Shown here one piece after another: positions 40,215 through 49,240 of a DNA stretch of 64,000 bases. The notes below the pieces were generated by a model, which worked only from the letters and a program-made list of their open reading frames with translations, was not told the DNA's origin and made no database searches. Source of the stretch: JALEVB01 sp022768265 (GTDB lineage Bacteria > Bacillota_I > Bacilli_A > Erysipelotrichales > Erysipelotrichaceae); contig JAXFJE010000014.1 in NCBI GenBank assembly GCA_034168985.1, forward strand, positions 1 through 64,000. Direction: 5' to 3'. How positions within the stretch are numbered: position 1 is the stretch's first letter; every line of letters starts with the position of its first letter. The position numbers and the translations under genes are program-made.

Positions 40215-40764
40215 AAAATGCGAAGATCTAGCTAAGCAAACCAATGAAACTGTCAACGATGAAGAACTAGAAGTTGAAGAAAAAGAAGTAGAAATCGGTG
40301 AAGAAGAGACGCTAGATGATTCAGATGCTAAGATCACTGAATTAGAAGCTAAGATCGAACAGTTGCAAAATCAATATGCCAAAGCTTACGCAGATACGCA
40401 AAATATGCAAAAACGTCTGCAAAATGAATTTGAAATGTCTAAAAAATATCGTATTCAAAGCTTTGCATTAGATATCTTACCAGTTATCGATAACTGTGAA
40501 AGAGCTCTAGCTCAAGATACATCAGATGAAAAATATAAAAAAGGTGTTGAGATGATCTATAACCAATTGATCCAAGCTTTGAAAAAAGAAGGTGTGGAAG
40601 CTATCGATTGTTTGAATAAACCATTTGATGCCAATTATCACCAAGCCATCATGATGGAAAAGGTCGAAGGTGTTGAATCGGGAATTGTTACAGAAGTATT
40701 ACAAAAAGGTTATATGTTAAAAGATCGCATCTTGCGTGCTGCAATGGTTAAAGTAAGTGAATAA
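40198..40764 (+). CDS. grpE: Nucleotide exchange factor GrpE
   Basis: GrpE releases ADP from DnaK and acts as a thermosensor. The 188 residues have a very acidic N-terminal tail (about 1-45), a long coiled coil (about 45-95) and the C-terminal beta domain with FDANYHQAIMMEKVEG and EVLQKGYMLKDRILRAAMVKV. The ATG at 40198 is chosen because GGAGG (40187-40191) precedes it by 6 nt; an upstream ATG at 40174 lacks an RBS. It overlaps hrcA by 17 nt, so translation is probably coupled. Confidence 0.96.
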   Translation: MEEKNEKCEDLAKQTNETVNDEELEVEEKEVEIGEEETLDDSDAKITELEAKIEQLQNQYAKAYADTQNMQKRLQNEFEMSKKYRIQSFALDILPVIDNCERALAQDTSDEKYKKGVEMIYNQLIQALKKEGVEAIDCLNKPFDANYHQAIMMEKVEGVESGIVTEVLQKGYMLKDRILRAAMVKVSE

Positions 40765-40781
40765 ATAAGGAGGAAATAAAA

Positions 40782-42602
40782 ATGAGCAAAATTATAGGTA
40801 TTGACTTAGGTACAACAAATAGCTGCGTAGCAGTAATGGAAGGAAATGAAGTAAAAGTAATCACAAACCCTGAAGGAAATCGTACTACGCCTTCAGTAGT
40901 AGCATTTAAAAATGGTGAACGTGTCGTAGGTGATGCGGCTAAACGTCAAGTAGTTACTAACAAAAACACCGTAACTTCAATCAAACGTTTGATGGGTACA
41001 GATCAAAAAGTTGAATTAGAAGGAAAGATGTATACCCCTCAAGAAGTAAGTGCAATGATCTTAAGCTATATGAAAGACTATGCTGAAGGTTACTTAGGTG
41101 AAAAAGTAGAAAAAGCAGTAATTACGGTTCCTGCATATTTCAATGACGCTCAACGTCAAGCAACTAAAGATGCTGGTAAGATCGCTGGTTTGGAAGTAGA
41201 AAGAATTATCAATGAACCAACAGCTGCAGCTTTAGCATTTGGTATCGATAAAACAGATAAAGAACAACGTGTATTAGTATATGACTTAGGTGGAGGAACA
41301 TTTGACGTTTCGATCCTAGACTTAGCTGATGGAACATTCGAAGTATTGGCTACAGCTGGTGACAACCGCTTAGGTGGTGATGATTTCGACAATGTTATCG
41401 TTGATTGGTTAGTAGATAACTTTAAGAAAGATAACGGTGTTGATCTAAGAAATGATCGCATGGCTATGCAAAGATTAAAAGAAGCTGCTGAAAAAGCGAA
41501 GAAAGATCTATCAGGAATGATCCAAGCGCAAATTAGCTTACCATTCATTTCAGCTGGCGCTGATGGTCCTTTACACTTAGAACAAACTTTGACTCGTGCT
41601 CAATTCGATAAGATGACCAAACACTTGGTTGATCGTACGATCCAACCAGTTAGACAAGCATTAAGCGATGCTGGTTTAACTAAGAATGATATTCACCAAG
41701 TATTATTGGTTGGTGGTTCTACAAGAATTCCAGCTGTACAAGAAGCTGTTAAGAATGAATTAGGTAAAGAACCAAATAAATCAGTTAACCCTGATGAAGT
41801 AGTTGCAATGGGTGCTGCTATCCAAGGTGGTGTCATTACTGGTGATGTTAAAGATGTCTTATTGCTAGATGTTACGCCATTATCTTTAGGTATTGAAACC
41901 TTAGGTGGGGTCATGACCGTATTGATCCCTCGTAATACAACTATCCCAACAAGCAAATCACAAGTATTCTCTACTGCTGCTGATAACCAACCTGCTGTAG
42001 ATATCCATGTGTTGCAAGGTGAAAGACCAATGGCCGCTGATAACAAGACATTAGGTAATTTCCAATTAACAGGTATTGCTCCAGCTAGACGTGGAGTTCC
42101 ACAAATTGAAGTTACTTTTGATATCGACGTCAATGGTATCGTTCATGTTAGTGCATTAGATAAAGGTACAAACAAGAAACAATCAATTACCATTACTGGA
42201 TCTTCTGGTCTAAGTGATGCGGAAATCGATAAGATGGTCAGAGAAGCTGAAGAACATAAAGCTGAAGATGACAAACGTAAAGAAGAAATCGAATTGAAAA
42301 ATAAAGCTGAACAATTCATCATTCAAATCGATGATACATTAAATGCTGAAAATGCTAATGTAACTGATCAACAAAAAGAAGAAGTTAAGAAACTTCGTGA
42401 TGAATTACAAAAAGCTATCGATGAAAATGATATCGATACTTTAAGAACAAAGATGAATGAACTTGAACAAGCAGCAAATGCTATGGCTCAAGCTATGTAC
42501 CAACAACAAGCGCAACAACAAGCTAATGGTGGTGCTTATGACAATGGTACCAGCGCAAGCGATGATAATGTCGTTGATGCTGATTTCAAAGAAAAGAACT
42601 AA
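40782..42602 (+). CDS. dnaK: Chaperone DnaK (Hsp70)
   Basis: DnaK folds proteins in an ATP-driven cycle with DnaJ and GrpE. The 606-residue protein has the Hsp70 ATPase domain (IGIDLGTTNSCVAVMEG, 5-21; VYDLGGGTFDVSIL, about 168-181; LLVGGSTRIPAVQ, about 308-320) and the substrate-binding domain (about 365-570). The sequence lacks the roughly 24-residue N-terminal insert of Gram-negative DnaK, as expected for Firmicutes. The C-terminus ends in a Gln/Asn-rich tail and DNVVDADFKEKN, near the usual EEVVDADF. The RBS is AAGGAGG. A hairpin follows in the gap to dnaJ. Confidence 0.98.
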   Translation: MSKIIGIDLGTTNSCVAVMEGNEVKVITNPEGNRTTPSVVAFKNGERVVGDAAKRQVVTNKNTVTSIKRLMGTDQKVELEGKMYTPQEVSAMILSYMKDYAEGYLGEKVEKAVITVPAYFNDAQRQATKDAGKIAGLEVERIINEPTAAALAFGIDKTDKEQRVLVYDLGGGTFDVSILDLADGTFEVLATAGDNRLGGDDFDNVIVDWLVDNFKKDNGVDLRNDRMAMQRLKEAAEKAKKDLSGMIQAQISLPFISAGADGPLHLEQTLTRAQFDKMTKHLVDRTIQPVRQALSDAGLTKNDIHQVLLVGGSTRIPAVQEAVKNELGKEPNKSVNPDEVVAMGAAIQGGVITGDVKDVLLLDVTPLSLGIETLGGVMTVLIPRNTTIPTSKSQVFSTAADNQPAVDIHVLQGERPMAADNKTLGNFQLTGIAPARRGVPQIEVTFDIDVNGIVHVSALDKGTNKKQSITITGSSGLSDAEIDKMVREAEEHKAEDDKRKEEIELKNKAEQFIIQIDDTLNAENANVTDQQKEEVKKLRDELQKAIDENDIDTLRTKMNELEQAANAMAQAMYQQQAQQQANGGAYDNGTSASDDNVVDADFKEKN

Positions 42603-42605
42603 TTA

Positions 42606-42636
42606 CAAAGTACCTAGGCATTTGCCTAGGACTTTG
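42606..42636 (+). other. Stable hairpin between dnaK and dnaJ
   Basis: CAAAGT-CCTAGGC pairs with GCCTAGG-ACTTTG (13 bp with one bulged A) around the loop ATTT. No T-run follows, so it is not a normal terminator; it may be an mRNA processing or 3'-stabilising structure that changes the dnaK:dnaJ ratio. Confidence 0.7.
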
Positions 42637-42664
42637 CAAGTGGATATGGAGGTGTTGAGATAAA

Positions 42665-43795
42665 GTGAGTAACAAAAGAGATTATTATGAAGTGCTTGGC
42701 ATCTCTAAAGGTGCAACTGAGCAAGAAATCAAAAAAGCTTATCGTAGCTTAGCTAAAAAATATCATCCAGATGTTAATAAAGAAGCTGATGCCGAAGCAA
42801 AATTCAAAGAAATAAATGAAGCATATGAAGTGCTTAGCGATCCGCAAAAGAAAGCAACCTATGATCAATTTGGGTTTGCGGGCATGGATGGTTCCCAAGC
42901 TGGTGGCTTCTCAAGCGCTGGTTTTGATGATATCAACGATATCTTTAGTTCGATGTTTGGCGGTGGTTTTGGTGGATTTGGTGGCTTTGGCGGTCAATCA
43001 CGTCAAAGCAACAATGCTCCGCGAAAAGGACAAGACCGTTACATGCAAATGAATGTTAGTTTCATGGATGCTATTTTTGGGAAAAATGAAACGATCAATT
43101 TAAGCGTGGATGAACAATGTAGCCAATGTCTAGGATCAGGTGCAAATTCAAGCAGTGATATTACTAGCTGTCCTCGATGCAATGGTACAGGTAGGGTCAT
43201 AACGCAGCAACGTACGGCTTTTGGGGTCTTCCAATCGCAAAGCGTATGTCCTGAATGTAATGGTAAAGGTAAAAAGATCAAGAAAGTTTGTCCAAAATGT
43301 CATGGGGAAGGCTATGAACATAAACGTGTTAGCGTAGATCTAAAGATCCCAGCAGGTATTCAAACTGGGCAACAGCTAAGGGTACAAGGCAAAGGTGAAC
43401 GCGGAATCAATGGTGGTCCTAATGGCGATCTATACATCGAAGTTAGGGTGGCAGGTCATGATTACTTCAAACGCGAAGGCAAGACCATCTACATTTCGAT
43501 TCCAATCAGTAACGTTGATGCCACATTAGGCTGCAGCGTTGATGTCCCAACTGTTTATGGCGATGTTGAATTAAATATTCCAGCTGGGACCCAAAATGGT
43601 ACTCAATTACGACTAAAAGAAAAAGGAGTACCTGATCTTCACGGTGGTAAAAAAGGTGATCAGATCGTTGAAATCAAAGTCGAAATTCCTAAAAAATTAT
43701 CACGTGAAGAAAAGGAACTATATCAAAAATTATCAAAGATCCAACACAGTTCCTCGGAAAGTGTGTTCGATAAATTTAAAAAGGCTTTTAAATAA
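42665..43795 (+). CDS. dnaJ: Chaperone DnaJ (Hsp40)
   Basis: DnaJ delivers substrates to DnaK and stimulates its ATPase. The 376 residues are a type I J protein: J domain (about 4-70) with HPD in KKYHPDVNK, a Gly/Phe-rich linker (about 75-115, many FGGFGG repeats), four zinc-binding CxxCxGxG motifs (CSQCLGSG, CPRCNGTG, CPECNGKG, CPKCHGEG, about 145-215) and the C-terminal substrate domains. The start is GTG at 42665, preceded by GGAGG at 42647-42651; the 13-nt spacing is on the long side. It ends the CIRCE-controlled operon. Confidence 0.96.
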   Translation: MSNKRDYYEVLGISKGATEQEIKKAYRSLAKKYHPDVNKEADAEAKFKEINEAYEVLSDPQKKATYDQFGFAGMDGSQAGGFSSAGFDDINDIFSSMFGGGFGGFGGFGGQSRQSNNAPRKGQDRYMQMNVSFMDAIFGKNETINLSVDEQCSQCLGSGANSSSDITSCPRCNGTGRVITQQRTAFGVFQSQSVCPECNGKGKKIKKVCPKCHGEGYEHKRVSVDLKIPAGIQTGQQLRVQGKGERGINGGPNGDLYIEVRVAGHDYFKREGKTIYISIPISNVDATLGCSVDVPTVYGDVELNIPAGTQNGTQLRLKEKGVPDLHGGKKGDQIVEIKVEIPKKLSREEKELYQKLSKIQHSSSESVFDKFKKAFK

Positions 43796-43802
43796 GCCTT
43801 TT
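43779..43802 (+). terminator. Probable terminator after dnaJ
   Basis: AAAAGGCTT / AAGCCTTTT forms a 9-bp stem with a 6-nt loop and a weak T-run. It begins inside the last dnaJ codons; read-through into clpB is likely partial. Confidence 0.55.
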
Positions 43803-43816
43803 ACTAAACAAGAAAA

Positions 43817-43843
43817 TTAGCACTCTACATATATAAGTGCTAA
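43817..43843. promoter_or_regulatory. CIRCE element in the clpB leader
   Basis: TTAGCACTC-N9-AAGTGCTAA has a perfect left arm and one change in the right arm. It sits directly before the clpB ribosome binding site (AAGGAGG), so HrcA can control clpB separately from the dnaK operon. No good sigma-A promoter is visible upstream of it. Confidence 0.95.
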
Positions 43844-43856
43844 AAGGAGGTAAGGT

Positions 43857-46412
43857 ATGAATATCGAAAAAATGACAGAACGTCTACAAAGTATTTTACA
43901 AAAAGCCATCCAATATGCACAAGAAAATCAAAACAGTGAATTATGCAGTGAACATATCTTAAAAGCCATGAATGAGGATGATGGCATTCAAAGTTTATGG
44001 GAAAAACTAAATGTTGATTCATATGCATTTGCTAAGATCGTTGATGATCATCTAGCTAGATTGCCTAAGGTCAGCAACAGTAATCTAAATATCAATCGTG
44101 CGGTTAACGAAGCCTATGAACTAGCTAATAAATGGTCCAAAAAACAAGATGAAAACTATTTAAGTTCCGTCAGTTTATTAATTGGGATCTTAGAAAATAA
44201 AAGTGATGTGGCCAAAGTGATAAATAGAGCCTTTGATCTAGATACCAAAAAAATCGAAAAAGCGGAATTAAGTCGCCGTAATAATCAAAAGATCGACAGT
44301 CAACAAAGTGAAAATCAATTGGAAGCATTAAAAAAATATGGTAGGGATCTAGTCAAAGATGTACAAGATGGCAAGATCGATCCTGTAATCGGTCGTGATG
44401 AAGAAATTCGAAGGGTAATTGAGATCTTATCACGAAAGACCAAAAATAATCCTATCCTGATTGGAGAACCGGGGGTTGGTAAAACAGCGATCGTTGAAGG
44501 ATTGGCATGGCGTATCATGAAACAAGATGTGCCATTAGGTTTAAAAAATAAAAAACTGATCGAATTAGATATGGGATCTTTGATCGCTGGAGCTAAGTTT
44601 CGTGGTGAATTTGAAGAGCGTTTAAAGGCAGTATTGAATGAGGTCAAAAAAGCTGATGGCAATATCATCCTTTTCATTGATGAAATCCATAATCTAGTTG
44701 GCGCAGGCAAAAGCGAAGGGTCGATGGATGCTGCAAATCTATTGAAACCTATGTTAGCTAGAGGTGAATTAAAATGTATCGGAGCAACAACTTTTGATGA
44801 ATATCGTAAATACATCGAAAAAGATGCAGCGTTAGAAAGACGTTTCCAAAAGATCCAAGTAGAAGAGCCAACGGTAGAAGATACTATCTCTATCCTAAGA
44901 GGTTTAAAAGATCGTTTTGAATCACATCATGGGGTACAGATCTTAGATGAAGCGATCATTGCAAGTGCCATGTTATCTGATCGCTATATCACCGATCGAT
45001 ATTTACCAGATAAAGCGATCGATTTGATCGATGAAGCTTGTGCTTGCGTTAGGGTCGAAATGGATTCGATGCCACAAGAATTAGATGAATTGATGCGTAA
45101 GATCATGCAATTAGAAATTGAAGAAACGGCTTTGAAAAAAGAAAAAGACAATGATAAATCTAAGGAACGCTTGGTCGATATTCAAAAAGAGCTTGCTGAT
45201 TTAAAAGAAGAAAAAAATATCAAATATCATAAATGGCAAGAAGAAAAACAACGACTAGATAATGTCAAAGAGTTGAAAGAACAGTTACAAAAGGCCCATT
45301 TAGCTTTCCAACAAGCTCAAAATGATGCTAAATATGAAGAGGCAGCTAAGCTTCAATATCAAACGATCCCAATGCTGGAAAAACAAATCAATGAAGCTAA
45401 GCAACAATCAACTAAAGATAAGGTCATTCAAGAAATTGTCGATCAAGAGCTAATCGCTAAAGTAGTTTCTAGATGGACACATATCGAAGTAAGCAAGCTA
45501 ATGGCTACGCAACGTCAAAAGATCTTGAATCTAGATAAGGTCTTAAAAGAAAGGGTCATGGGCCAAGATGAAGCTCTTGAACTAGTACAAGCAGCGATCA
45601 TGCGTTCGAAAGCACAGATTCAAGATGAAAATCGTCCTTTAGGATCATTCTTGTTCTTAGGTCCGACTGGGGTTGGTAAAACGGAAGTTGCGAAAGCTTT
45701 GGCTGAACAATTATTCGACGATGAAACCAAGATCATCCGTATCGATATGAGTGAATATATGGAAAAACATGCAGTTTCGCGTTTAGTAGGTGCCCCTCCA
45801 GGATATGTAGGATATGATGAAGGAGGACAATTGACCGAAGCGGTAAGAAGAAATCCATATTCTATCGTTTTATTCGATGAGGTTGAAAAAGCACATCCAG
45901 ATGTCTTTAATGTATTACTACAAATTCTTGATGATGGTAGGATTACTGATGCTAAAGGGGTCACAGTTGATTTCAAGAATACCTTGATCATCATGACCAG
46001 CAATCTAGGTTCACGTTATGCATTTGAAGAAGACATTACTAAACGTAATGCTTATTACGAACAAGAAGTACATAATTTCTTTAAACCAGAATTTATCAAC
46101 CGTATCGATGAGATCGTAGTCTTTAATGCTTTAGATGAAACAGTTTTACCAAAGATCGCAAATAAATTTATCAGCTTGCTTGCTAATCGTCTAGCTCAAC
46201 GTGGCATCAAATTAGAAGTTACGCCACAAGCCATTAAACGAATCGTTGAATTAGGCAGTGACGCTACTTTTGGAGCAAGACCGATGAAAAGACATATCCA
46301 AAAAGAAATTGAGACGAAGGTTGCTAGATGTATCTTAGAAAATGCCGATATTGAAGGTAGAACGATCATCGTAGATTGTGATGAAAATGGTTATATTACA
46401 CTAGTTAAATAA
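43857..46412 (+). CDS. clpB: Disaggregase ClpB (Hsp100)
   Basis: ClpB works with DnaK/DnaJ to pull proteins out of aggregates. The 851-residue protein has the Clp N domain (about 1-145), AAA+ domain 1 with GEPGVGKTA (Walker A, about 203-211), the long coiled-coil middle domain (about 395-530) that distinguishes ClpB from other ClpA/C proteins, and AAA+ domain 2 with GPTGVGKTE (about 602-610) and the C-terminal GATFGARPMKRHIQKE-type motif. No ClpP-binding loop is evident. It has its own CIRCE element. In Firmicutes clpB is often in the CtsR regulon; here control is by HrcA. Confidence 0.96.
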   Translation: MNIEKMTERLQSILQKAIQYAQENQNSELCSEHILKAMNEDDGIQSLWEKLNVDSYAFAKIVDDHLARLPKVSNSNLNINRAVNEAYELANKWSKKQDENYLSSVSLLIGILENKSDVAKVINRAFDLDTKKIEKAELSRRNNQKIDSQQSENQLEALKKYGRDLVKDVQDGKIDPVIGRDEEIRRVIEILSRKTKNNPILIGEPGVGKTAIVEGLAWRIMKQDVPLGLKNKKLIELDMGSLIAGAKFRGEFEERLKAVLNEVKKADGNIILFIDEIHNLVGAGKSEGSMDAANLLKPMLARGELKCIGATTFDEYRKYIEKDAALERRFQKIQVEEPTVEDTISILRGLKDRFESHHGVQILDEAIIASAMLSDRYITDRYLPDKAIDLIDEACACVRVEMDSMPQELDELMRKIMQLEIEETALKKEKDNDKSKERLVDIQKELADLKEEKNIKYHKWQEEKQRLDNVKELKEQLQKAHLAFQQAQNDAKYEEAAKLQYQTIPMLEKQINEAKQQSTKDKVIQEIVDQELIAKVVSRWTHIEVSKLMATQRQKILNLDKVLKERVMGQDEALELVQAAIMRSKAQIQDENRPLGSFLFLGPTGVGKTEVAKALAEQLFDDETKIIRIDMSEYMEKHAVSRLVGAPPGYVGYDEGGQLTEAVRRNPYSIVLFDEVEKAHPDVFNVLLQILDDGRITDAKGVTVDFKNTLIIMTSNLGSRYAFEEDITKRNAYYEQEVHNFFKPEFINRIDEIVVFNALDETVLPKIANKFISLLANRLAQRGIKLEVTPQAIKRIVELGSDATFGARPMKRHIQKEIETKVARCILENADIEGRTIIVDCDENGYITLVK

Positions 46413-46437
46413 GGAACGATCAAGCGTTCCTTATTTA
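46409..46437 (+). terminator. Terminator of clpB
   Basis: The perfect stem AAGGAACG / CGTTCCTT starts at the clpB stop and is followed by a T-rich run. Confidence 0.75.
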
Positions 46438-46458
46438 ATGGTTATCATCAAATTAAGC

Positions 46459-46493
46459 TTTAATTTTGTGAAAATTTGTAATATAATTACAAA
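46459..46493 (+). promoter_or_regulatory. Promoter with palindromic operator upstream of the lipoprotein gene
   Basis: TTTAAT (46459-46464) and TATAAT (46482-46487) are 17 nt apart. The perfect palindrome TTTGTAAT-ATA-ATTACAAA (46475-46493) covers the -10, the place for a dimeric repressor. It resembles Fur-family boxes loosely, but the regulator cannot be named. Confidence 0.6.
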
Positions 46494-46523
46494 TGGTGAT
46501 TTACCAATATAGGAGGAAAGAAA

Positions 46524-47126
46524 ATGAAAAAAATCGTAATTTGCTTATTAGCAATGCTAATGTTGGCTGGTTGCTCTTCAAATACGCAAAATGCTACTAC
46601 TGAAACTACGACACCAACAACAGCTGAAGCAACTGAAACAGCTGCAGCAGTAGAAGTTAATGATGAAATGTATGCAACTTTTGTAGAAAGCTATTATAGT
46701 GGAGAACATAAAAGCGATTATACTTCATCAAGCAATCCTTATGTCTTCAAAGATGGTGCCGAAGCAGATCTTGCTTTGATCAAAGCGCATTTTGAATGTG
46801 ATGCTATCACTGAAGATGAAGCAGTATTAACATCAATTCAAGAATTCCAAACTGAACAAGTAGCTGCTTTTGAAGAATTACTACGTTCTTTCAAACCAGT
46901 TTTAGATGAAGCATCATATGATAATGCTAAAACGATCATTATGTTCAAAGATGCTCAAGGTAACTTGATGTATATCAATAGTGATGGTTTGGCTAAGATC
47001 GTTATGGGGGAAGCTCGTGGTAACTTTAGATTAAGTGCTGATGAATTAGAAGCATTGACTACTTTCTTAACAGACAACGTAGCTTTCTATGAAACATTAG
47101 AAGTTTGTGGCGTAGCTGCTGAATAA
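46524..47126 (+). CDS. Hypothetical lipoprotein
   Basis: The 200-residue protein starts with a lipoprotein signal (MKKIVICLLAMLMLAGCSS, lipobox LAGC, Cys17) and a Thr/Ala/Glu-rich linker (about 20-48), then a mostly helical acidic domain of about 150 residues. I recognise no family. RBS AGGAGG. It is single, with its own palindrome-bearing promoter and a terminator, so it is likely induced by one specific signal. It would be anchored on the outer face of the membrane. Confidence 0.8.
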   Translation: MKKIVICLLAMLMLAGCSSNTQNATTETTTPTTAEATETAAAVEVNDEMYATFVESYYSGEHKSDYTSSSNPYVFKDGAEADLALIKAHFECDAITEDEAVLTSIQEFQTEQVAAFEELLRSFKPVLDEASYDNAKTIIMFKDAQGNLMYINSDGLAKIVMGEARGNFRLSADELEALTTFLTDNVAFYETLEVCGVAAE

Positions 47127-47128
47127 TA

Positions 47129-47178
47129 AAAAAAGTTTTGGCTATCAACTTATTGTTGAAAGATGCCAAAACTTTTTT
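47129..47178. terminator. Bidirectional terminator between the lipoprotein and HAD genes
   Basis: The stem AAAAAGTTTTGGC / GCCAAAACTTTTT encloses a smaller TCAAC / GTTGA stem, with A and T runs on both sides. Confidence 0.85.
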
Positions 47179-48028
47179 ATTTTGTCAAAATGTATTTTTG
47201 GATAAATTTAGCTAGCCCATCTTCTAGATTGGTGCCAATTTGTTGGCGTGCTGCCTGAATGGTTTTAGGCATGGCGTTGCCCATGGCACAGCTATAACCG
47301 CATGCTTCTAATAGTTCAATATCATTTTCTCCATCGCCAAAGCCAATTACTTGAGCTAAGCTTAAGTTTTCATGCATCAATACTTGTTTTAAGCCATTGC
47401 CTTTGCTGATGGAATGGTCTAAGACCTCTAGCCAATTACTGCTTACACAAAGGCATTTATATTGTGGTAAGCTTTGATTTAGTTCTTTGATCAATGCCCT
47501 TATCTGTTTTTGCGGACCAGCAAAGCAAATTTTGCCTACTTCCTTGATAGGGCATTTTTGGATGTTAAGATAATAACTTTTTTTAAAGCCTTTCTTTTGC
47601 TTACCGATCCAGCGAAAATATTCCAAGATGTTATAAGCTAATCCATAGAGAAGATTACGATAGCTAAAGATCGCAACCGATTGTTTATCATCGTGGATAT
47701 TACATACGACCCGATATTTTTTAGCAATTGCATATATTTGGTAAATATCACTTGCGTATAAAGGCTTATTGGTAATGATCTGCTTAGTCTTAGCGTTTAG
47801 GATCATCTGACCATTCATGCCAATGGCCCAATCATAAGGAATATCTTTACAAGTCTTGGCAATAGAACCTAAGGGTCTACCAGAATTGATGACGATGAGA
47901 TATCCTTGTTGATGTAATTGATTAAAAGTTTCGATCGTTAATTTTGATGGCTTGCCAGTAGGTAAAAATAAAGTACCATCTAAATCAGTTGCAATCATCT
48001 TAATTTGGCTAAAATCATAATTTTTCAT
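47177..48028 (-). CDS. HAD superfamily (Cof-type) sugar phosphatase
   Basis: A 283-residue member of the Cof/YidA branch of HAD phosphatases, which dephosphorylate sugar phosphates or flavin phosphates in the cytoplasm. The motifs are ATDLDGTLF (14-22, nucleophile Asp16 or so), VINSGRPLGS (about 55-64), the lysine motif K in HSISKGNGLKQVL, and IGFGDGENDIELLEACGYSCAMGNA (metal-binding Asps, about 227-251). The type IIB cap lies between. Substrate is not inferable. It diverges from the LUD gene across a 57-nt spacer. Confidence 0.9.
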   Translation of the reverse strand: MKNYDFSQIKMIATDLDGTLFLPTGKPSKLTIETFNQLHQQGYLIVINSGRPLGSIAKTCKDIPYDWAIGMNGQMILNAKTKQIITNKPLYASDIYQIYAIAKKYRVVCNIHDDKQSVAIFSYRNLLYGLAYNILEYFRWIGKQKKGFKKSYYLNIQKCPIKEVGKICFAGPQKQIRALIKELNQSLPQYKCLCVSSNWLEVLDHSISKGNGLKQVLMHENLSLAQVIGFGDGENDIELLEACGYSCAMGNAMPKTIQAARQQIGTNLEDGLAKFIQKYILTK

Positions 48029-48085
48029 GCAATAATTTTATCATAAAAATAAAAATAAGCTATAATAAAAATAGGAGATGAAAAT

Positions 48086-48682
48086 ATGGATAATATAGAA
48101 ATTTGTGCGCAAAAATTAGAAGAAAATCGCTTTGGTGTCAAAATATTTGATACTGCCCAAGAGGTATTAGCATACCTACAGTCACAATTACATGGAAGCG
48201 TGGGAACTGGTGGTTCAGTGAGCTTGGAGCAAATTGGTTTGATTGATTGGTTAAGACAAGCTGATCTAACTTTTTATGATCGTCAAGGCTGTGAAGATCT
48301 AGAGGCATTGTTTGCAAAAATGGCTAGTGCTGATTGTTATGTCACCAGCACAAATGCCGTTACCATGGAAGGTGGTTTATATAATGTTGATGGTCGCGGT
48401 AATAGAGTAGCCGCTTTGACCCATGGACCTAAAAAGGTATATGTCGTTGCTGGAAAGAATAAAATAACCGCAGATCTTCCAGCAGCTATCAAAAGAGTAG
48501 AAGAAGTTGCAGCTGTTAAAAATTGCCAACGTCTAAACAAAAATGCCCCATGTGTCAAAATAGGGCATTGCGTCCATTGTAACTTTGATGATACAATTTG
48601 TAGCAGTTTCGTATATACAAGACGAAGCCATATTCCGATGCGAATAGAAGTATTGTTAGTAAGAGAGGAACTAGGGTATTAA
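48086..48682 (+). CDS. LUD-domain protein (LutC/YkgG-like, DUF162)
   Basis: The 198-residue protein is a LUD-domain (DUF162) protein. Its core has GTGGSVSLEQIGL (about 40-52), the segment YVTSTNAVTMEGGLYNVDGRGNRVAALTHGP in several pieces (about 91-120) and VVAGKNKI. The C-terminus adds four cysteines, CVKIGHCVHC...C (about 162-180), which could bind a metal or a cluster. LutC-type partners of lactate utilisation (LutA, LutB) are absent, so it is a stand-alone type. The next gene starts at its last base. Confidence 0.85.
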   Translation: MDNIEICAQKLEENRFGVKIFDTAQEVLAYLQSQLHGSVGTGGSVSLEQIGLIDWLRQADLTFYDRQGCEDLEALFAKMASADCYVTSTNAVTMEGGLYNVDGRGNRVAALTHGPKKVYVVAGKNKITADLPAAIKRVEEVAAVKNCQRLNKNAPCVKIGHCVHCNFDDTICSSFVYTRRSHIPMRIEVLLVREELGY

Positions 48683-49179
48683 TGGAATTTTTAAATAATA
48701 TTTTATTAGGTTTATTTATTGCGTTGGCAGTATATCTAACTTATGGTTATTTCAAGACCCATAAAGAAGTACAGATTGCCTGTAAGAATAAAGATAAGAC
48801 CAAAATATTTTTGTATGGTAGCTTGATGATCATGAATATCTTGACCTTGATCGTAAATCACGGGGTGATGGATATTATCAGGACCATTATTGTATCTTAT
48901 GTTATCTTATTGATGTTTCTTTTAAAAGATGGTATTGGCAAAAATGGAATCATCGCCAATTCAACATTTATCGTCTATCAAGATATCGAGATCTATGATC
49001 AAGAAACAACCAAGGATGGCTTTAAATTATATGTTGGTTATCGCAGCGCAAACGATCGTAAGAAACAAAGAGATATGAGTGAAACCAGCCTGGTCTTTGA
49101 TGCAAAAGATGAAAAGGCTATCAAAGAATTATTGCAACAGAAATTACCAAAGAAGCAAAGAAGGATGAAAAAATCCTAA
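48682..49179 (+). CDS. Hypothetical membrane protein
   Basis: A 165-residue protein without a family I can name. It has an N-terminal hydrophobic segment (about 3-20), two more (about 48-62 and 67-82) and a polar C-terminal part of 80 residues that ends in a strongly basic tail (KLPKKQRRMKKS). The pattern DIEIYDQETTKDGFKLYVGY suggests a small beta-rich cytoplasmic domain, as in DUF5673-type proteins. It overlaps the LUD gene by one base and is presumably co-transcribed with it. Confidence 0.6.
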   Translation: MEFLNNILLGLFIALAVYLTYGYFKTHKEVQIACKNKDKTKIFLYGSLMIMNILTLIVNHGVMDIIRTIIVSYVILLMFLLKDGIGKNGIIANSTFIVYQDIEIYDQETTKDGFKLYVGYRSANDRKKQRDMSETSLVFDAKDEKAIKELLQQKLPKKQRRMKKS

Positions 49180-49186
49180 AAAGATA

Positions 49187-49215
49187 TTTAAATAATTAGC
49201 AAATTATGGTAATAT
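49187..49215 (+). promoter_or_regulatory. Predicted promoter of the pur operon
   Basis: TTTAAA (49187-49192) and TAATAT (49210-49215) are 17 nt apart. The implied start (about 49222) precedes the structured leader of purE. Confidence 0.45.
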
Positions 49216-49240
49216 CTTTATGTGAAAGGGAAGGTTGAAA

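Noticed and set aside
41156..42133. Long antisense open frames opposite dnaK
   Set aside because: Composition mirrors the dnaK codons; no independent evidence of coding.
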